From Davidsoniella eucalypti (Eukaryota > Ascomycota > Sordariomycetes > Microascales > Ceratocystidaceae), in the NCBI GenBank assembly GCA_004009845.1, contig RMBW01000048.1:161897-225896 (forward strand): a stretch of 64,000 bases of DNA, read 5' to 3'. The position numbers and the translations under genes were made by a program. Numbering within the stretch: position 1 is the stretch's first letter; every line of letters begins with the position of its first letter. The notes under the pieces are model-generated. The model was not told where the DNA came from. It searched no databases and saw only the letters and a program-made list of their open reading frames with translations. Positions 1 through 11,758 of the stretch are shown piece after piece.

Positions 1-2
1 AT

Positions 3-500
3 AACGCGACCACAAATAACAACAGCAGCAACGCCTTGTCTTCTGCCGCCCTCAAACGAAACGCCTCGCACACTGCCATAGCCCGAAATCGCTCACACAC
101 CGAGATTGCCGCCGGCCGCCGTCTTGCCTCGTCCAAGGCCAACCTGGCGGGCGATCGACCGAAACGCACGGGGTCTGGAGCCAACATTTCTGCCGTCACT
201 GCTGCGCGTAATTCGCGAGCCACCAAGACCCAGGTTCTCTTCGACGTTGGAACTGGCGATAACGACGACGACGACGACGACGACGAAGACATTGAGGAAG
301 TTGACGATAACGAAGACTCCGAGTGGCAAGACGCCAGCACGTCCGCATCGCCCTATATAACCAAGCACTCTCCGGCGACTGCGCAAAAGTCCGCTCGAAA
401 TACCTCGCGCGCATCGTCACAACACCAAATTCAACCACAGCAACAGCAACAGCAACAACATCAACAGCAACAACAGCAACAGCAACAACAGCAACAGCAA

Positions 501-541
<41 letters not shown>

Positions 542-1538
542 ACAGCAACAGCAGCAGACCCAACGAACCGTCAAGATGTCTGTGCCGTTATCGACTGCGT
601 CGGCACCGACTCTAGTGCGCTCCTCCGGCAACACAAGCAGCACGAGCAGCCAAGAGGCCGACATGCCCACCTCTCGCTTCATCGGCACCCAGCCCTCGAC
701 GCTCGTCAGCGAGGGCTCGTTCTGTACGACCCAGGGCAGCAGCGACGGCCACAACTCGCTGGAAGCCAACAGACGCTCTAGCAAGTCGAGCAGCCGCTTT
801 GCGCCGAACAGCGCCCACACGGCATCCATTGTCAACAGCAACGCCGTCCTGACCGACGACGAAGATGGCGGCACACAGCTCAGATACCGCGCGCCGAAGC
901 CAGCCGAGAAGTCCCGGACGCAGCAGAAGCTAGACTTGCAACGGCAGAGCTCCGTGATGGACGTGATGGACACTGGTGCGATGCCCACCTCACACTCTTC
1001 GCTGTCGACCATGGGAGCCGGCCGGGTCGTCAACGTGGTCCAGCCCGTCCACGTGATCCAGCCCGGCAACGACGGTTCTGCCACGCGCGACCCCCGCGTT
1101 ACCAAACTGCTCGAGCAAATCGGCTCTCAATATCTGGTTATCCGGCGTCATCAGAACCCACTGGCGCGCTGTGTCGAGCGTCTCTCACAGGTAGCCGGAA
1201 CCGACCATGTAGGACCATTATCGAAACGCACCACTGCTGCTTCTACTCCTTGCAGTCCTTTGGCACATGGCAACGGACATGTGAGCAGTAATAGTCTATC
1301 GTTGAATGGCTATATGACTCCAGATTCAAGTGCCCATCACGCGAGAAGAACGAGTACGGCCTCACGGCCCGGCACGGCTCGTTCTATACATCATCACCCT
1401 ACGAACAGTTTTGACGAGTCTCATCCGGTGCCGATTTCTGCGTCAGTTGGACGAGGCAGTATTGGCGATGAAGATGTCACGATTATATTACAGGATCTCT
1501 GGAATAAGTCTTTGAGTAATCTGAGTGCTAGCCAGTGA
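3..1538 (+). CDS. DUF3295-type fungal protein, N-terminus cut by window edge
   Basis: The frame is open from the first bases of the window, so the start lies upstream; about 511 C-terminal residues are present. Visible order: Ser/Arg-rich segments of the type SHTAIARNRSHTEI, an acidic run (D-rich, then EDIEEVDD) followed by SEWQDASTSASPY, a poly-Gln tract of about 40 residues encoded by mixed CAA/CAG near 430-560, a long low-complexity stretch, and a conserved-looking block DPRVTKLLEQIGSQYLVIRR near 1087-1146. The tail ends ILQDLWNKSLSNLSASQ. The SHT/ARNRS, W.DASTSASPY and terminal LW.K..LS.SQ patterns are what I recall from fungal DUF3295 proteins, which often carry an AreA-GATA-like (DUF1752) domain further N-terminal. 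That domain would lie outside the window. No biochemical function can be assigned. Confidence 0.6.
430..556 (+). repeat. CAA/CAG trinucleotide tract (poly-Gln)
   Basis: Mixed CAACAG repeats about 125 bp long encode a poly-Gln run interrupted once by His. The mixed codons suggest selection for or tolerance of glutamine rather than a young pure-CAG expansion. The other strand reads as a poly-Cys shadow frame and is not a gene. Confidence 0.9.
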
Positions 1539-2181
1539 TTTCGTGGTAATCATATATTTTTATATCTTATGAATTTCCTGAATCTTTTAATTTTCCCTTT
1601 TCCATCATTATTCGTTCTGGACGTACCTTATTTTCTTTTTTTCTTTTTTTCTTCTTTTCTTCTTTTCTTTTAATAACGAACCATTCTTATTCACGTGCCT
1701 TTTTTTTTTTTTCCTGATTATGCTTAATGCTTTTCTTGTATCTCATCCATTCTTGTTTTTGTCTCTTTTCTTTCTTCTAGATGGTTGTCTTTAAAGGGTT
1801 TTTGTTTTGCTTTTTTTGCTTCTCTTTCTTTTATATGCTATGTTACATATATACACAACATTATTATCAATATAGACCGACTTGTACTACTGGGGTTCAA
1901 AAAGAAAAGTTCTTGACAAGTGAATTCATGCTAATAAATAAGGAAAGTAAATAAGAGAAAAAAAAAGTAGTAATAAACATAAAAAGGTATTTATAAAGAT
2001 AACGTGTTTAGTTGTTGTAGGCTTTTCAAAATAGAATAATAGCCGCTTCAATTTGACATCTCCAAAGCTCATATCACACCTCTTCTTACCCTTTCTCCCC
2101 TCCTTGCCGTACAAAAAAAAAGAAATGTCATAATTCGCTCATAGCCACACTTGACTAAGTCATTTTTTTCTTTATGACTAT
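1539..2181. other. Intergenic, convergent 3' flanks
   Basis: T/C-rich tracts (about 1620-1730) and AT-rich sequence lie between two convergent genes. I see no coding or RNA gene here. Confidence 0.6.
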
Positions 2182-4083
2182 CTAGAACTGAATCAAATCC
2201 TGAGGAGGAGCTGATTGCTGTTGACGCATGGCAAACGGATTGTTGGTTTGTACGCCACCACCAAAGCCTCCAGGGCCAGTGGCAGCCGGAGCCTGCGACT
2301 GCGTGTACTGAACCGTGGGCATGCCGGTGTACTGCTGGCGGAGGAACGGATTGTTACCCGTCGCCTCGGCGTTGAGCTTGGCAATACCGGCACCGGCACT
2401 GTTGACAAATGTGCCTGGTGCAGTGTGTTGGGCGGGGATACGGAGGTTTCCGGTGTTGCCAAAGGTATCCATACCGTCACCGCTCGATAGCAGCGCGTTG
2501 AGCTTCTGCTCGTGCTCGCTAAGCTCGCGTTGAGGCTGTTGCTGCTGCTGGATCTGGGGCTGTTGGGGCGGTGGTTGGAAGGAAGAGAGAGTCTTTTGTT
2601 CTGGTAGGGAACCAAGACCTGAGGCTTGCGCGGTGCGTGGTCTGTTGAAGGGTGAATTGGACGAGGTGATGCTGCTGCTGTGGTTGTTGTTGTTATTGTT
2701 GTTGTTGGCTGCAAATGGATTGTTGGAACCGGTGGGCGCAGGCTTCATGAGGCCGGCGTTGTTAGTAGCCCAAGGATTGTTGCTACCGGTAGGCATGGGA
2801 GGTTCGGGCGATGGCACTTGGAGACCATAGGGATTGTAGCCGGTGGCTTGTGGTTGTTGGAATGAAGCCATTTGCTGTTGTTGGTACATGTCCATCATGT
2901 TGGGCTGCTGCGGCATACCGTAGCCGTTTTGGTAGAAGCCTGTGGCCTGTGGCTGGAAGCCTGTGTAGGCATTTTGCATGTATCCGGTTGGCTGCATCTG
3001 CAGCTGACTCTGGTCCATGGGGTTTGCGAAGAAGTCGACGGGCTGGCCCTGCTGATATCCCATATTAAAGCCAGTTGGTTGAGGTTGTTGGGCCGAGGTT
3101 ACTTGGATAAGATCATCGTCGAATAGTGAGGTATTGGCAGCGCTCTGTTGCTGTTCTTGCTCCTTGCGCCGGCGGTCTTCCTCCTCCTTACTGAGCTTGA
3201 TGGCCTTGGCAAGATCGTCATCATCTTCGAATGTGGCACCGGTCTGGCGCTCGCGTTTCCGTCTGTCCTCCTCTTCCTGGGCTTTGCTAGCCTCGATGGC
3301 AAGACGATATTCGACGTCGTCCTCCTCGTTGCGACGGGGTCGGGGACGGGATGGCGAGGTAGGGGGGCCGAATTCGTCTAGGCCTGTGACTCTTGATTTC
3401 CATGATCTGCGGTCACTGCGCTCGGCAGCCAGACGTTCCTCGTCAATGAGTAGGGAAGTCAATTCCTTAGCGGCGACACGAACTGTGAATCCCAAGGTGT
3501 TAGTAAGGGAGCTTTTTATGCGCCGAGTATATTAAGCGAGCAAAATCAAGTACACAGCAGGGGGGGGGGGGGGAAGCACATACCATTCTGGCCAACGTCA
3601 CGACCTTCCTCATCCATATATTGGAATTCGCGTAGCGTCTTGATGATGTAGATGTTTGCCTGAGCCCAAGCAACGACTTTGGTTGAACCTTCGTGAAGAC
3701 AATAGTCAAGGACCTTGAGAGCCTTGAGAACGTGTCTCCAGTTCTTGCCCTTGTCGTTGAGGCGCTTGTCGAGCATCTCCATGATATCTACAAAGTCGGT
3801 TCCGCTGCATAGGAAGATTAGCACGAATGGATTTTCTTGTTTGGCGGCTTGTACAGTGACTACGGGACTCACTCACCCATTGAATGTAAGCTGTGCGATC
3901 TCGCCCATCTGAGTTCCGGAGGGGCCCCAGGCATCGTTACTGGTTGCTACAGGACATGATACGGTTAGTGTTTGTGTAGCTGGCGGCGGAGAGATAGATT
4001 GTTAACTAACCTTCGCGAACCTTGACTTGTGTGGATGAATAGCCCTTGGTTACATTTTTGACGCTTCTCATAACCTTTGACAT
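2182..4083 (-). CDS. Epsin (Ent1/Ent2-like endocytic clathrin adaptor)
   Basis: Four exons on the minus strand: 4083-4011, 3946-3877, 3804-3584 and 3482-2182, giving 554 residues. All junctions are GT...AG and keep phase. The N-terminal ENTH domain (about residues 12-150) reads MSKVMRSVKNVTKGYSSTQ, then DKRLNDKGKNWRHVLKALKV and NIYIIKTLREFQYMDEEGRD. It binds PtdIns(4,5)P2 and helps bend membrane. Two ubiquitin-interacting motifs follow: EYRLAIEASKAQEEE near 180-195 and DLAKAIKLSKEEE near 210-223. The C-terminal half is Gln/Asn-rich with many (Q/P)(A/P)TG(F/Y) repeats, EH-domain-binding NPF motifs (SNNPFAANN, GNNPFLRQQ, TNNPFAMRQ) and clathrin-box-like ends LFDDDLIQV and the terminal DLIQF. 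Domain order matches the epsin family; Ent1 and Ent2 cannot be separated here. Confidence 0.93.
3560..3573. repeat. G14/C14 homopolymer inside epsin intron 3
   Basis: Fourteen consecutive G on the plus strand (C on the transcribed sense strand) lie just downstream of the GTATGT donor in the 101-bp intron. The tract may slip in length and could form G-quadruplex or i-motif DNA. Confidence 0.85.
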
Positions 4084-5930
4084 GGTGATAGAGGGATCAA
4101 CTTGCGCAGTTGAGAGAGCGGGAGAGACAGGTGTTGATAGGAGCCCAGAATTGAGGAAGAAAGAGAAGCGCTCGTAGACGCCGTGTGATCAGCGCAAGAT
4201 AGAAAGACGAAAATAACAGGAGACCGCAATATATTGTATAAAGAAAGTCGTGTTTCGCTGTTGACAGCGGGTGCGAGTCCAATCGAAAAGCGGGAGGACG
4301 ATCGAAGTTGGTAGCAGGATGTAGCGCGGCAATTGCGATAGCGATAAAAACAGCACGTAAGTGGTAGATATATGAGATGTATAGCTGTACTACAGGAGAT
4401 AGAATATAGAATAGAGTCTATAATGGATATAGAATGGCAGACTGAGGCTGGGCCTCACGCAGGCTTGATCTTGATGGACGGCGGAAATTGGATAGGGCAA
4501 GATTGGCCGGTGCTTTTTTCGTTTTCGTAGGAAGAAGAAGAAGTCTCTACTATTCGTCTAATTTGATAGATACAGTAGAGTGTCGTTGTGTTGGGGATAA
4601 AATCACGGCGTTGCTGCAGTGCGAAGACGCTTGAGGAAAAATGTCAACAGAGAGGTCAATAGAGTGATCAACCAGCACAGCAATCAGATCGGTCGGAAAC
4701 TGCGGCAGTAACGTCACAGAACAAGGTGCTGCGGCTGTAGAGGAGCGACGAAGCACGTGATCGCAACTAGTCGTAGCTTGTACAGAATATAAAAAGTATA
4801 AATAAGAGGCTTTGTTGGTGACGATAGAGTGAACCAGAAAAAGAAGATAGAATGGGAAAAACAGAGAGAAAAACTAGACCCAGGCCCTCTCTTTTTCTCT
4901 CTTCTAGTTCTCTGGAGAGATCTAAACAGGTGGTCTAGGTTGGATTGAGATGGTTTGAGTGACGAGATCGGGAGGTTGGCGATTTGGTTTTAATTGGCCG
5001 GCTCGTTTAGCGCAAGGACATAGCAATACTGTAGTGCAGTGAATAACTATAGCGCATGACCGCCTGTAGAAAACCACCAGCTTCGCCACTGAATATAGCA
5101 CGCGATGCATATAACAACTGTGTTTTAATCTTCTTTTCTTTTTTCTTCGGCAGAAAGGGGCTACTACAGAGAGCACTTACACCACTAAACAACAAAAACA
5201 ATAGTGTTGCCGAACCACAATCGCCTTCATCTTCGCTACGTACTAATATGAATAGGTGCCTATATACATATACTGTTGTGAACTATTCGTGTCTCAAGGA
5301 TGGCCCATTACGCAACCTAGCCTAATCCATTCGCACTGTACTCGAGGTTTTCTCAGGCGCTTCACGCGACGGGCGGTGCCAACCGACACTGTATTGCATT
5401 CATATCAGGTCACTTTCAGTGGCAGCCCCTCCTTTAGCAACTTCAAGAACAGACAAAGTGAGGTTTTAAGTTGAAGGACGACTCATTTTCCCCTCCTCCC
5501 CAGATCTCGGTCTAGAGAAGGATCAAATAGTATATTGGTAGGCTCGTATATACTACTTGAATACTGCTAGTCGTCTAAGCGTTCGCTCAGTATCTGTATA
5601 CGACTCTAGGCACACAAATAGGCTGCCGAATTCCTCACTTTATATTCCTTTATCGAGGACCAGCTTGAGATGGGTGTATATTCATGAAATCATTAATAAA
5701 AATCAGGATAACTACTAATAAATACTTGAAAACTAACTCGGAACACCACGCAAAGAAGAAGTAAAGAAACCCTGAATAAACAGAAACAAGTAAACCAGTA
5801 GCAAAAACGGAACCATCCATCGACTTAGTAAAAGATCACCCAAGCAAAAAAATAACATGAAATATTGCAGTCCCTTTCCATGTAAAACAATGTGATTTAA
5901 TGTACACACAAACCCGCAGTCGTTTTTTGT
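4084..5930. other. Epsin promoter and intergenic region
   Basis: This 1.85 kb holds the 5' flank of epsin and the 3' flank of the MYST gene. Only short frames lacking protein-like composition are present. I see no RNA gene or repeat. Confidence 0.55.
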
Positions 5931-8900
5931 CTACTGCACTATATCTGAAATCACCAAATCTTCCAGAGCCGGTCTAGTAGTAGCCTCTAGAATCGCCGCT
6001 TCATCTAGGACTGCCCCATTCTGTTCCTCGATAGACTTAGCCAGCCAACCGGGAGGCAGACCTGGACCACTATCGGCGTTCCCATAATCACTTTTCTTGG
6101 TCCCCTTTGGCCACCGGCCAGGACCACGGCCAGTGCCGCCCTTGCGTTTCCGTGACGACGATGATGAAGAGGAGGGTTTAGGTCGCCCGCTTGACGACGA
6201 CGAGGACGACTTCTTTTTGACTACTGGCGTCACGCGTGATCGTGAACTACTACTAAGCCGCGGTGCGGATAGTATCATGGGTGCTGATACAGCCGCATGA
6301 CGTGTCGACTCGAGTCGTCTACCGGTCGAGACGGGCGGGAACACTAAAAAATGCATGGGTGATATGCCCTCATAGGCCTTCATCCACCGCGAGGTATTCG
6401 ACCCATCATCGACATCGTGTTGTTGATGGCTATCGCCCATCATGCTCGCCGCTCGAGACTCCGTCGTGGGCACAATGAACTCGGTGTCTTTCCAGTGGCC
6501 GTTGATCCCGGTCTGTGATAACACGCCGTTTTTGGAACGTGTCTCGGCGTGGCTAGAATTATCGCCACTTGGATGGTCCACTCCCTCCACATCACCGTTA
6601 GGCTTAAGGTTTTCATGGTCCTCTTCGTCATCGCCCAAGTGACTTAGAGCAGGTACTAGATCCAGAGTGTTTGCGGTGCCACGGCCCATAACGTACGGCG
6701 TCCAAGTCAATGCAGTAGACTCGAGTTTCACGTACTTTTTGGCCTCCCATTTTGCAACATAATTGGTGCAATATTCAATGTCGATTCTAAAAGCGTATAG
6801 TTGTGATTCTGGATCTCGTACCAAGCACCGCAGACCTTCTAAGCCAGACACAACATCATCGGGTGTTAGACCGGTATCATCGGATATCTGGCGAATGCTC
6901 AGACCAAGCTTGGATTGTACGTCGTTTGCATGATGCTTGAGCAGATATTTGGAAAGAATCAACCGCCAATAGTTTCGATATGAAACCAAGCCCATGTCAG
7001 ATAGAGGCTTCTCCGGCGAACCTGTCTTGCGCTCAACCCGTGTCAAAAGATACGAAAAGTCAATCAACAGGTTTCCATATCCCTTTCGCTGGTGTATCGG
7101 TAGTGTTAGAATACAACTAACGTTGTTTTGACTGCTGGCGCGCTTCTCTTTCGAAAAGTATCCGACAAAGTGGTAGCCCAGCTCGTCATATTCGCAGAGG
7201 ACATAGAAGAGGAATGGTTCGACATCGTAGTATAACGTCTTCGACCCAAGAAAGAGCTTGGCGAGTAGACATAGATTTTGGCAGTATACAGGATGTTTGC
7301 GCCCATCTACTTCAAACACAGATATGGACTTGTGGCGGTAGATCTCGTCACCTGGTGGGTGCTTCGCCGGGCACTTGAGCTTGTGTCTCCAGGCCACATA
7401 ATCTGAATTCATATACTTGAGACAAAACTCGCAGATGTACAACACTCTGTTGCGGCTATACTCTTCGGGGTAAGGTGCAGCATACCAGGTATCGATTTCC
7501 CATCCACCAAAGTCTATGCACTCGATCTGCGACCCAGGGCCCTTTGATTTCTTAGACTTCTTCTGTAATGGCTTCTCAGCCTGCATTTTGATAATGCGAT
7601 TGCGCCATTCCTCTTCGGCTGTAGATTTGGCTTCCATGAACTTCTTTCTATCTTCCTCTATAGGCAGAGTCTTGGTCGTGTCTGCCTCGGCATCGGTGAG
7701 AATTCCACCGTACGGCTTGCCTTTAGCATCGTCGGTTTCTCGGTCGAAAAATGAATAGAACGGCTGTGAAATGTATGTGAACGGAGCTGCTGGGGGCTCC
7801 ATATCGGCTGCTGACATTGCAAAGCCGCCTGAACGAGCGCTACGCCGTCCACGAGCATTCCCTGCCGGTGGTTGTGCCAATATCAGTTCAAGAGCAGTGG
7901 CCTTGACCTTAATCTTGATGACTAGTGACTGAGGTCCTTTGTGGACAGTTGTTACAAGACCCCTTCTTTTTGTGCGGAGATTTCGAGATGATTGTGATTG
8001 TTCGCCGCCGTCCATCGAGACATCTTCTTGAAATCGCCGTGGCATTGCCGAGCCCTGTCTAAGTCGCTTGCGCAATGTCAAAGCGGCCTCATCCTCGTCG
8101 GCTGCCGTCATAGTTCGTTTTCGGAGGGATCTTGAGTTTTCTTGTGACTCCTCACTAGGTTGTATCGAGTTGCTGTTGTTGTTGTTGTTATTATTGTTGT
8201 TGCTGGGTATAGCCTGAGTAGTTGGTTGCGCAATTGTGTCGCCATCCTCATTATAATCGAGTGTAGAATTGATAGCCATACTATTCATTTCAGTATGGTC
8301 CGTCAATCTGTGGCATTCGGTGCAAATCCACGACGAAGAGTCTGTTCATATACAGTTAGACATATAAATTGCTTCCTACCATGCATCGATCTCAAGTGAA
8401 CACTTACCGTTCTCTGTGCCAATGGCTCCTGCTTGACGGGCGCATCGTACGTGAACTGTATGTAGTAGGTTAGCAATCAGTAGGTTCGACATATAGATTG
8501 CGATGAAACTCACCAGATTCGCTACATCTTGAACATATCAGGCTTTCGAATGCATCTTCTCCGGATTCGTTATCCTCTGCTCGGCAATACATGCAAGTAT
8601 TTGGCGCGGTGCTAACATCATCGTCGTCATCGTCACCAGCTTCTTCATCCGAGATGTGCTCCGTAGCGTCCCATTCATCAGCACTAGATGAATCTTCGCC
8701 TTCGTTGTGGCTGTCTCCGGATTCACCGGTCTCGCTGGCGCTTCCGTCGTCAGACTCGCCCGGCTTGAGCTTGACTGCGCCGACCCCTTCCGTATCATCG
8801 GCGTCTTCGAACGAATCGTTGTCGCTTCCACTGCCGCTTCCACTGCCGCTTCCGCTTCCCAATTCGCTGTGGAACCCATGTTGAGAGTCCCTCGTTCGAT

Positions 8901-9219
8901 GGTTGTGGTGTTCTTCGTCCTCGTCAAAGTCATGGTCTTCTTCCTCTTCTTCTTCCTCGTCTTCGTCCATCATGTCGTGGTCATGGTCCGGGTGGTGATC
9001 TGGGTCTTCGAGGGCTTCGCGAAATTCTGCGTCATCAGAAGCGCTTCCATCAGAGGCAGAATTGAATTCGTCGACTTCATGCTTCAAGTCTTTGTCGTTG
9101 TTCGGGTCTGTACTTGACGACATCAGTTGTGGGGAGTTGTAGTCAGAGGCCATGGTGTCTTGTCCAGAAAGTGCGGCGCTTTGTTGGAGGTCCTCTTCAG
9201 TTAAAGTGGGATGCGCCAT
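5931..9219 (-). CDS. MYST-family histone acetyltransferase with PHD-type finger (Sas3/KAT6-like)
   Basis: Three exons: 9219-8514, 8455-8408 (48 nt) and 8341-5931, giving 1054 residues. The start is the first ATG (MAHPTLTEEDLQQ); a longer frame upstream lacks an ATG. Residues 1-220 are very acidic with a (GS) repeat. A C4HC3-like finger follows and is split over all three exons: CMYC near 220, LICSRC, VHVRCARQAG, WICTECH. The MYST core has the zinc finger CEFC...H...C (about 554-575), the catalytic Cys in VSCILTLP (about 660), the acetyl-CoA loop QRKGYG (about 669) and the Glu of GSPEKPLSDMG (about 694). The C-terminus is Ser/Lys-rich with RKRKGGTGRGPGRWPKG. Sas3 acts in NuA3, acetylating H3 K14/K23; that is family knowledge. 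The PHD-plus-MYST order favours Sas3/KAT6 over Esa1, which has a chromo-barrel. Confidence 0.92.
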
Positions 9220-9886
9220 GACGAGTTGCGACAGCAAAGGCGTTGATCGGGGGGTGCAGGCCAATGAGTACGGTAGACCAGTGATATGGATAGTACAGCT
9301 TAGATACAGATTGAACAGCCGCAGTCCATAGTGCAGCGGACACTTTTAGTAGGGGAATGAAATATCGGCGAGACGGAATCGATGGTTGTTGTGGTTGTAT
9401 TTCTCCTTCTCTTGGCCAAGGGCATCAATTGCGACCTAGCTAACGCTCATTATTACAGTCAAGCTCACTACTAGTGATTTGTGACGCGCTTCCTAAAGCT
9501 TCCTCGCCCTCAACAGCCTGGGTCCAGCTTAGCACGTGCCGCGTTGAGGATCCACTTTCAACTACTAGACTAAGACTACGCTACTAGAGCTAACCCTTGC
9601 CTTGCTAGTGCAACCGGCCAGCGAACCCAGAAATACGAACCCAGAACTCTAAAGCACCACCAAAAAGTGGGTGCCATAGTAAACATTTAGTAACCAAACT
9701 AAAGTAAGGCTCTCTGCTGCTTAATTGAGCACGACTCCACAATATCTCAAACTGGCGAATGGCGGAACTTCCAATTACCGCATCTTCAGATAGTCAATTG
9801 CAACTAGCATATCACACTTACTTACAATTGATTGATTTGCACCACATTAGGCATACACCATAGCGACGACAATATAGCTCTCTACC
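9220..9886. promoter_or_regulatory. Divergent promoter region between MYST HAT and complex I subunit
   Basis: This 667-bp interval separates two divergently transcribed genes, so both promoters must lie here. No specific factor site is claimed. Confidence 0.5.
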
Positions 9887-10411
9887 ATGGGTGTTCCGTT
9901 CGAAGTCTTTATTTCCTATGGAATCATTTCCATTGTAAGCAGACCAGTTGTCGCAATCTCTCATAAGTCAACAACCGTACTAACCAATCTATCCAGATGT
10001 TTGGCGTTGCCGGAGGCGGCCTTAGTGCCGTGAAATACTGGCAGAACGGCCAGAGAACTCCCCGCTGGTCGCTCGATGACTGGGACAGAGTAAGTAATAT
10101 CCCATTAGCCACTTACACCTGATCGACCTAACTAACAACATTCATTAGCAAAGTAAGCACTGCTATTGGGCGCCCCAATGCAATTCTAGTGCTACCAGCA
10201 CCTTACTAACCAACGACCTACTATGTTATAGTGATGGAGAGAGATCGCAGACTTACAGGCAACCTCCGTGGCCAAACTGATGATCCTGCGGCACCACCTG
10301 GCTTCGAACTGAACCAGCCCTGGAGAGTATATATTACCTTACATACCAGCACCCTCGTCCAATTCATATAGCTAACGCGTGTAATAGGTTCAACCCCGTC
10401 ATTCGACCTAA
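9887..10411 (+). CDS. Complex I small subunit, NDUFA1/MWFE family (fungal 9.5 kDa subunit)
   Basis: Five coding exons are inferred: 9887-9934, 9997-10089, a 4-nt exon CAAA at 10149-10152, 10232-10326 and 10388-10411, giving 87 residues. The protein starts MGVPFEVFISYGIISI, continues MFGVAGGGLSAVKYW (a single membrane-type segment), then TPRWSLDDWDR, QMMERDRRLTGNLRGQT and DDPAAPPGFELNQPWR. These blocks match the accessory inner-membrane subunit of NADH:ubiquinone oxidoreductase. The micro-exon restores Q-M-M between DR and ERDRR and keeps phase; both flanking introns have GTAAG donors, CTAAC branch sites and TAG acceptors. The last intron (10327-10387, GTATAT donor) is less certain. Without it the frame reads to a stop at 10370. 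Confidence 0.85.
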
Positions 10412-10630
10412 CAGATCACCAGTTTCTACCAACCATACAGCATTTCCACGGCCGAGGGATTTACACCCAGGTCGTACGTATCCAACAGAACAATAATTCC
10501 TATAATAGAAGCGCAAAGCACGGCACTTGAAGCAATATATCTATAACGTACTATGGTTAGTCAGAGTAGTTGATATGGAGCGTGGTGTCAATACTGTAAA
10601 TACAATGTGTAGTGTCTATTTTGAAGTCAT

Positions 10631-11758
10631 CTATGATTCTATATTTGATGCCGATCGTGCTTTGTTTAATCCCTCCAATAGCATACATGCTTGGCATATT
10701 CCCTGGCTTGACATGAAGCCACAGCGCTCGCATCTCTTGAGTGTTTGTAGGGTCTGGGGGGGAGAGATTGTAGTTAATTCTGACGGTGCTACCACTACCC
10801 GCACCTCGCCATTGACTTTGCCTGTGGTGACCTCGGTCTCTAGATTTGTTTGGTTCTTCTTAGTGTCACTTCCCATGCCCTTGGTTGACCCAGTGGATTT
10901 TTTGCTCGATGACAAAGAAGGACCGGATCCTGTATCTACTAGTCTCGCCATATCTTCACCACTGCGCACAATATCCAGGATGGCACTAGGCCGGACTCGT
11001 TCCAGGTTTTTGATCAAAGCACGTGCAGTACCACGGAAGGCTTCGGGACTGTAGAGACACTCTGTGCTAAAATACAGCAACTTCTTGTGATGAGCATACA
11101 GTACAATTTCCTTCTCGTAGCAATACTTGAGTGGTTTGCTGCGCTTCACATCTTCTGCTCCCGTACCGGTGACGATATTCGTGCTTCGTGAAAGACGCGG
11201 GATATCTGCTCTGAGTAAGTTCATGAGAATAGTCTCGGCAACATCGTCGGCATTATGGCCGGTGACCACATGCTTGATATCCAAGCGTTTGGCGCCTCGG
11301 TCGAGGGCTTGTCGACGGAAGACGCCGCAGTATGTGCAGTTTCCTTTCTTTCCGATGACTTCGACTACTTGGTCCATGGTCCAGCCGTACAACTCGGCAT
11401 AACCTAGAATTGTGAGAGGCATATTGTAGTCGACTGCATTTTGCTTGACTGTCTCTAGAGAGTCGTCACGATATCCTGTGATACCCTCGTCGATACTCAG
11501 AAGAACCAACTCGAGGCCATAGTCATATCTGTCATTGAGTGTCTTCAGTACTGAGGCCAAAACAGTCGAGTCTTTGCCTCCAGATGCGCCAATTGCAACT
11601 CGTTCTCCGCGGTAGAACAATTTTGATGCAATGATCGTGTGGTGGACTTCTTCTTCGAAGACGAAGATGAAGCATGACTTGCAAAGTTTGTCATGATTTT
11701 TGGGGCGTTTGACTACGGCTCGTCCAGTCTTACACCGTCCACAGATATGGGGAGCCAT
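10631..11758 (-). CDS. NCS6: Cytoplasmic tRNA 2-thiolation protein 1 (Ncs6/Ctu1)
   Basis: A single exon of 375 residues beginning MAPHICGRCKTGRAVV. It is the tRNA-thiolating subunit that, with Ncs2 and the Urm1 sulfur carrier, makes mcm5s2U34 in tRNA-Lys, -Gln and -Glu in the cytosol. Visible features: N-terminal zinc cysteines (CGRC, CKSC), the PP-loop SGGKDST at residues 59-65 that binds ATP, the CTYC motif in GKKGNCTYCGVFRRQAL, GHNADDVAETILMNLLR, and a C-terminal zinc pair CERCGFMSSQGICQAC. The length matches fungal Ctu1 apart from a low-complexity insert of Ser, Thr and Lys before the last zinc motif. It is convergent with the complex I gene, with about 220 bp between the stops. Confidence 0.95.
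   Translation of the reverse strand: MAPHICGRCKTGRAVVKRPKNHDKLCKSCFIFVFEEEVHHTIIASKLFYRGERVAIGASGGKDSTVLASVLKTLNDRYDYGLELVLLSIDEGITGYRDDSLETVKQNAVDYNMPLTILGYAELYGWTMDQVVEVIGKKGNCTYCGVFRRQALDRGAKRLDIKHVVTGHNADDVAETILMNLLRADIPRLSRSTNIVTGTGAEDVKRSKPLKYCYEKEIVLYAHHKKLLYFSTECLYSPEAFRGTARALIKNLERVRPSAILDIVRSGEDMARLVDTGSGPSLSSSKKSTGSTKGMGSDTKKNQTNLETEVTTGKVNGEVRVVVAPSELTTISPPQTLQTLKRCERCGFMSSQGICQACMLLEGLNKARSASNIES

Noticed and set aside
461..1105. Minus-strand frame with a long poly-Cys run
   Set aside because: It is the mirror of the CAA/CAG tract of the real plus-strand gene.
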